A DNA stretch of 64,000 nt from assembly GCA_052274345.1 (NCBI GenBank), contig DAVZGP010000009.1, positions 1-64,000 of the forward strand, in the 5' to 3' direction. Below are positions 63,169-64,000 of the stretch, in pieces. A program made the position numbers and the translations under genes. The DNA comes from Clostridium_AD sp937920395. GTDB lineage: Bacteria; Bacillota; Clostridia; Clostridiales; Clostridiaceae. A model generated the notes under the pieces. It was not told the DNA's origin. It saw only the letters and a list, made by a program, of their open reading frames with translations, and did no database searches. Numbering within the stretch: the stretch's first letter is position 1; each line of letters begins with the position of its first letter.

Positions 63169-64000
63169 ATGCAGAGCAATAGACAAAAACACATAAGAAA
63201 CTTTGCGATAGTTGCACATATTGATCACGGTAAGTCTACTCTTGCAGATAGATTACTAGAAAAGACAGGTACTTTAACTAAAAGAGAAATGGAAGAGCAA
63301 GTACTTGATAATATGGATTTAGAAAGAGAAAGAGGAATCACCATAAAATCTCAACCGGCAAGGCTCGTTTATAAAAGAGAAGATGGAGAAGAATATATAT
63401 TCAATCTTATAGATACTCCAGGTCACGTAGATTTTAATTATGAGGTTTCAAGGAGTTTAGCTGCTTGTGAGGGCGCAGTACTTGTAGTGGATGCGTCACA
63501 AGGGATTCAAGCTCAAACTTTAGCAAACTGTTATTTGGCACTAGATAATGATCTTGATATTGCACCAGTTATTAATAAAATAGATCTTCCTAGTGCAAGG
63601 CCAGATGAAGTAATTAAGGAAATCGAGGATGTAATAGGTATTGAAGCCCTTGATGCTCCACGAATTTCGGCGAAAACTGGACTTAATATAGAAGATGTTT
63701 TAGAAGCAGTAGTAAACAAGATTTCACCACCTAGTGGGGATGAAGAAGCACCACTTAAAGCTTTGATTTTTGACTCTTTTTATGATAGTTATAAAGGAGT
63801 TGTATGTTATGTAAGAATTAAAGACGGTAAAGTTAAACCAGGAACAAAGATTAAACTTATGAATACTAATAAGGTATATGAGGTAGTAGAAGTTGGAGTG
63901 TTTGTTCCAAATTATCTTCCAGTAGCAATGTTAAGTGCTGGTGATGTTGGATATATAACTGCATCTATAAAAAATGTTAGGGATGCACGTGTTGGTGATA
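63169..64000 (+). CDS. lepA: elongation factor 4 (LepA), 5' part
   Basis: The first 277 codons of a translational GTPase; the frame is open to the window end. G motifs: VAHIDHGKST (G1), RGITIKSQ (G2), DTPGHVDF (G3), NKIDLP (G4), ISAKTG (G5), then domain II (GDVGYITASIKNVRDARVGD). It back-translocates or remodels stalled ribosomes. ATG 63169 follows ATGGGGGT. Usual position after gpr-spoIIP. Confidence 0.96.
   Translation, partial: MQSNRQKHIRNFAIVAHIDHGKSTLADRLLEKTGTLTKREMEEQVLDNMDLERERGITIKSQPARLVYKREDGEEYIFNLIDTPGHVDFNYEVSRSLAACEGAVLVVDASQGIQAQTLANCYLALDNDLDIAPVINKIDLPSARPDEVIKEIEDVIGIEALDAPRISAKTGLNIEDVLEAVVNKISPPSGDEEAPLKALIFDSFYDSYKGVVCYVRIKDGKVKPGTKIKLMNTNKVYEVVEVGVFVPNYLPVAMLSAGDVGYITASIKNVRDARVGD

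Overview
This is chromosomal core sequence from a low-GC, anaerobic, spore-forming Firmicute, most likely Clostridium sensu stricto (cluster I). The reasons are strong A+T bias, frequent TTG/GTG starts behind strong AGGAGG-type ribosome sites, typical clostridial gene order (radC-mreBCD-minCDE-rodA; rng-rplU-prp-rpmA-obgE-yhbY-nadD-yqeK; comEC-holA-rpsT-gpr-spoIIP-lepA), sporulation genes (spo0E-like, spoIVFB, gpr, spoIIP, a BclA-like exosporium protein) and anaerobe enzymes (flavodiiron protein, 2-oxoacid:ferredoxin oxidoreductase). The species cannot be fixed from the sequence alone. No rRNA, CRISPR array, prophage or intact insertion sequence was seen.

Layout. 1-8.3 kb: accessory and housekeeping genes (sugar-dehydrogenase-like propeller, zinc phospholipase C-like protein, methyltransferase-like protein, radical SAM protein, peptide deformylase, an RmlD-like reductase, flavodiiron protein FprA, a Spo0E-like phosphatase). 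8.6-14.9 kb: a DUF896 gene with an apparent ATT start, hprK, an M18 aminopeptidase, a PHP phosphoesterase and a folate operon (HD protein, folP, a folB-folK fusion). 14.9-22.4 kb: a dehydrogenase gene split by an in-frame TAG, a DUF4883 lipoprotein, an amidase, ferritin, korAB and a collagen-like BclA protein. 22.6-29 kb: two tRNA-Leu genes, polA, coaE, a lytic transglycosylase and small or SPOR-domain proteins. 29.3-36.9 kb: maf-radC-mreBCD, minCDE, rodA and mgsA (cell shape and division). 37-43.6 kb: a short SpoIVFA-like protein with SpoIVFB, two radical-SAM-associated genes, rng, then the L21 leader with rplU-prp-rpmA. 43.8-51.7 kb: obgE, yhbY, nadD, yqeK, an LCP ligase, ridA, an rluD-type synthase, dacF and comEA. 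51.7-57 kb: an accessory stretch with a candidate Spo0A-controlled small RNA, several small proteins, a MORN-repeat protein, a Cys-rich peptide and a full-length P-type ATPase homologue that has lost its catalytic motifs. 57-64 kb: comEC, holA, rpsT, gpr, spoIIP, a small membrane protein and the 5' part of lepA.

How the genes work together. MreBCD, RodA and MinCDE control elongation and division-site choice, with DacF, the LCP ligase, the amidase and the transglycosylase working on the wall. Prp removes the N-terminal extension of L27, and the two are encoded side by side. HprK senses carbon status. FprA and ferritin protect against oxygen and iron stress, and an exact 15-bp PerR/Fur-like palindrome abuts the fprA promoter. 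SpoIVFB, SpoIIP, Gpr, Spo0E and BclA act in sporulation or germination.

Most notable points: the catalytically dead P-type ATPase (54.4-56.9 kb), the Spo0A-box-associated small RNA candidate (51.8 kb), the TAG-split dehydrogenase (14.9-16.1 kb), the ATT-start DUF896 gene (8.65 kb) and a palindromic interspersed repeat family (5.2 and 11.3 kb).
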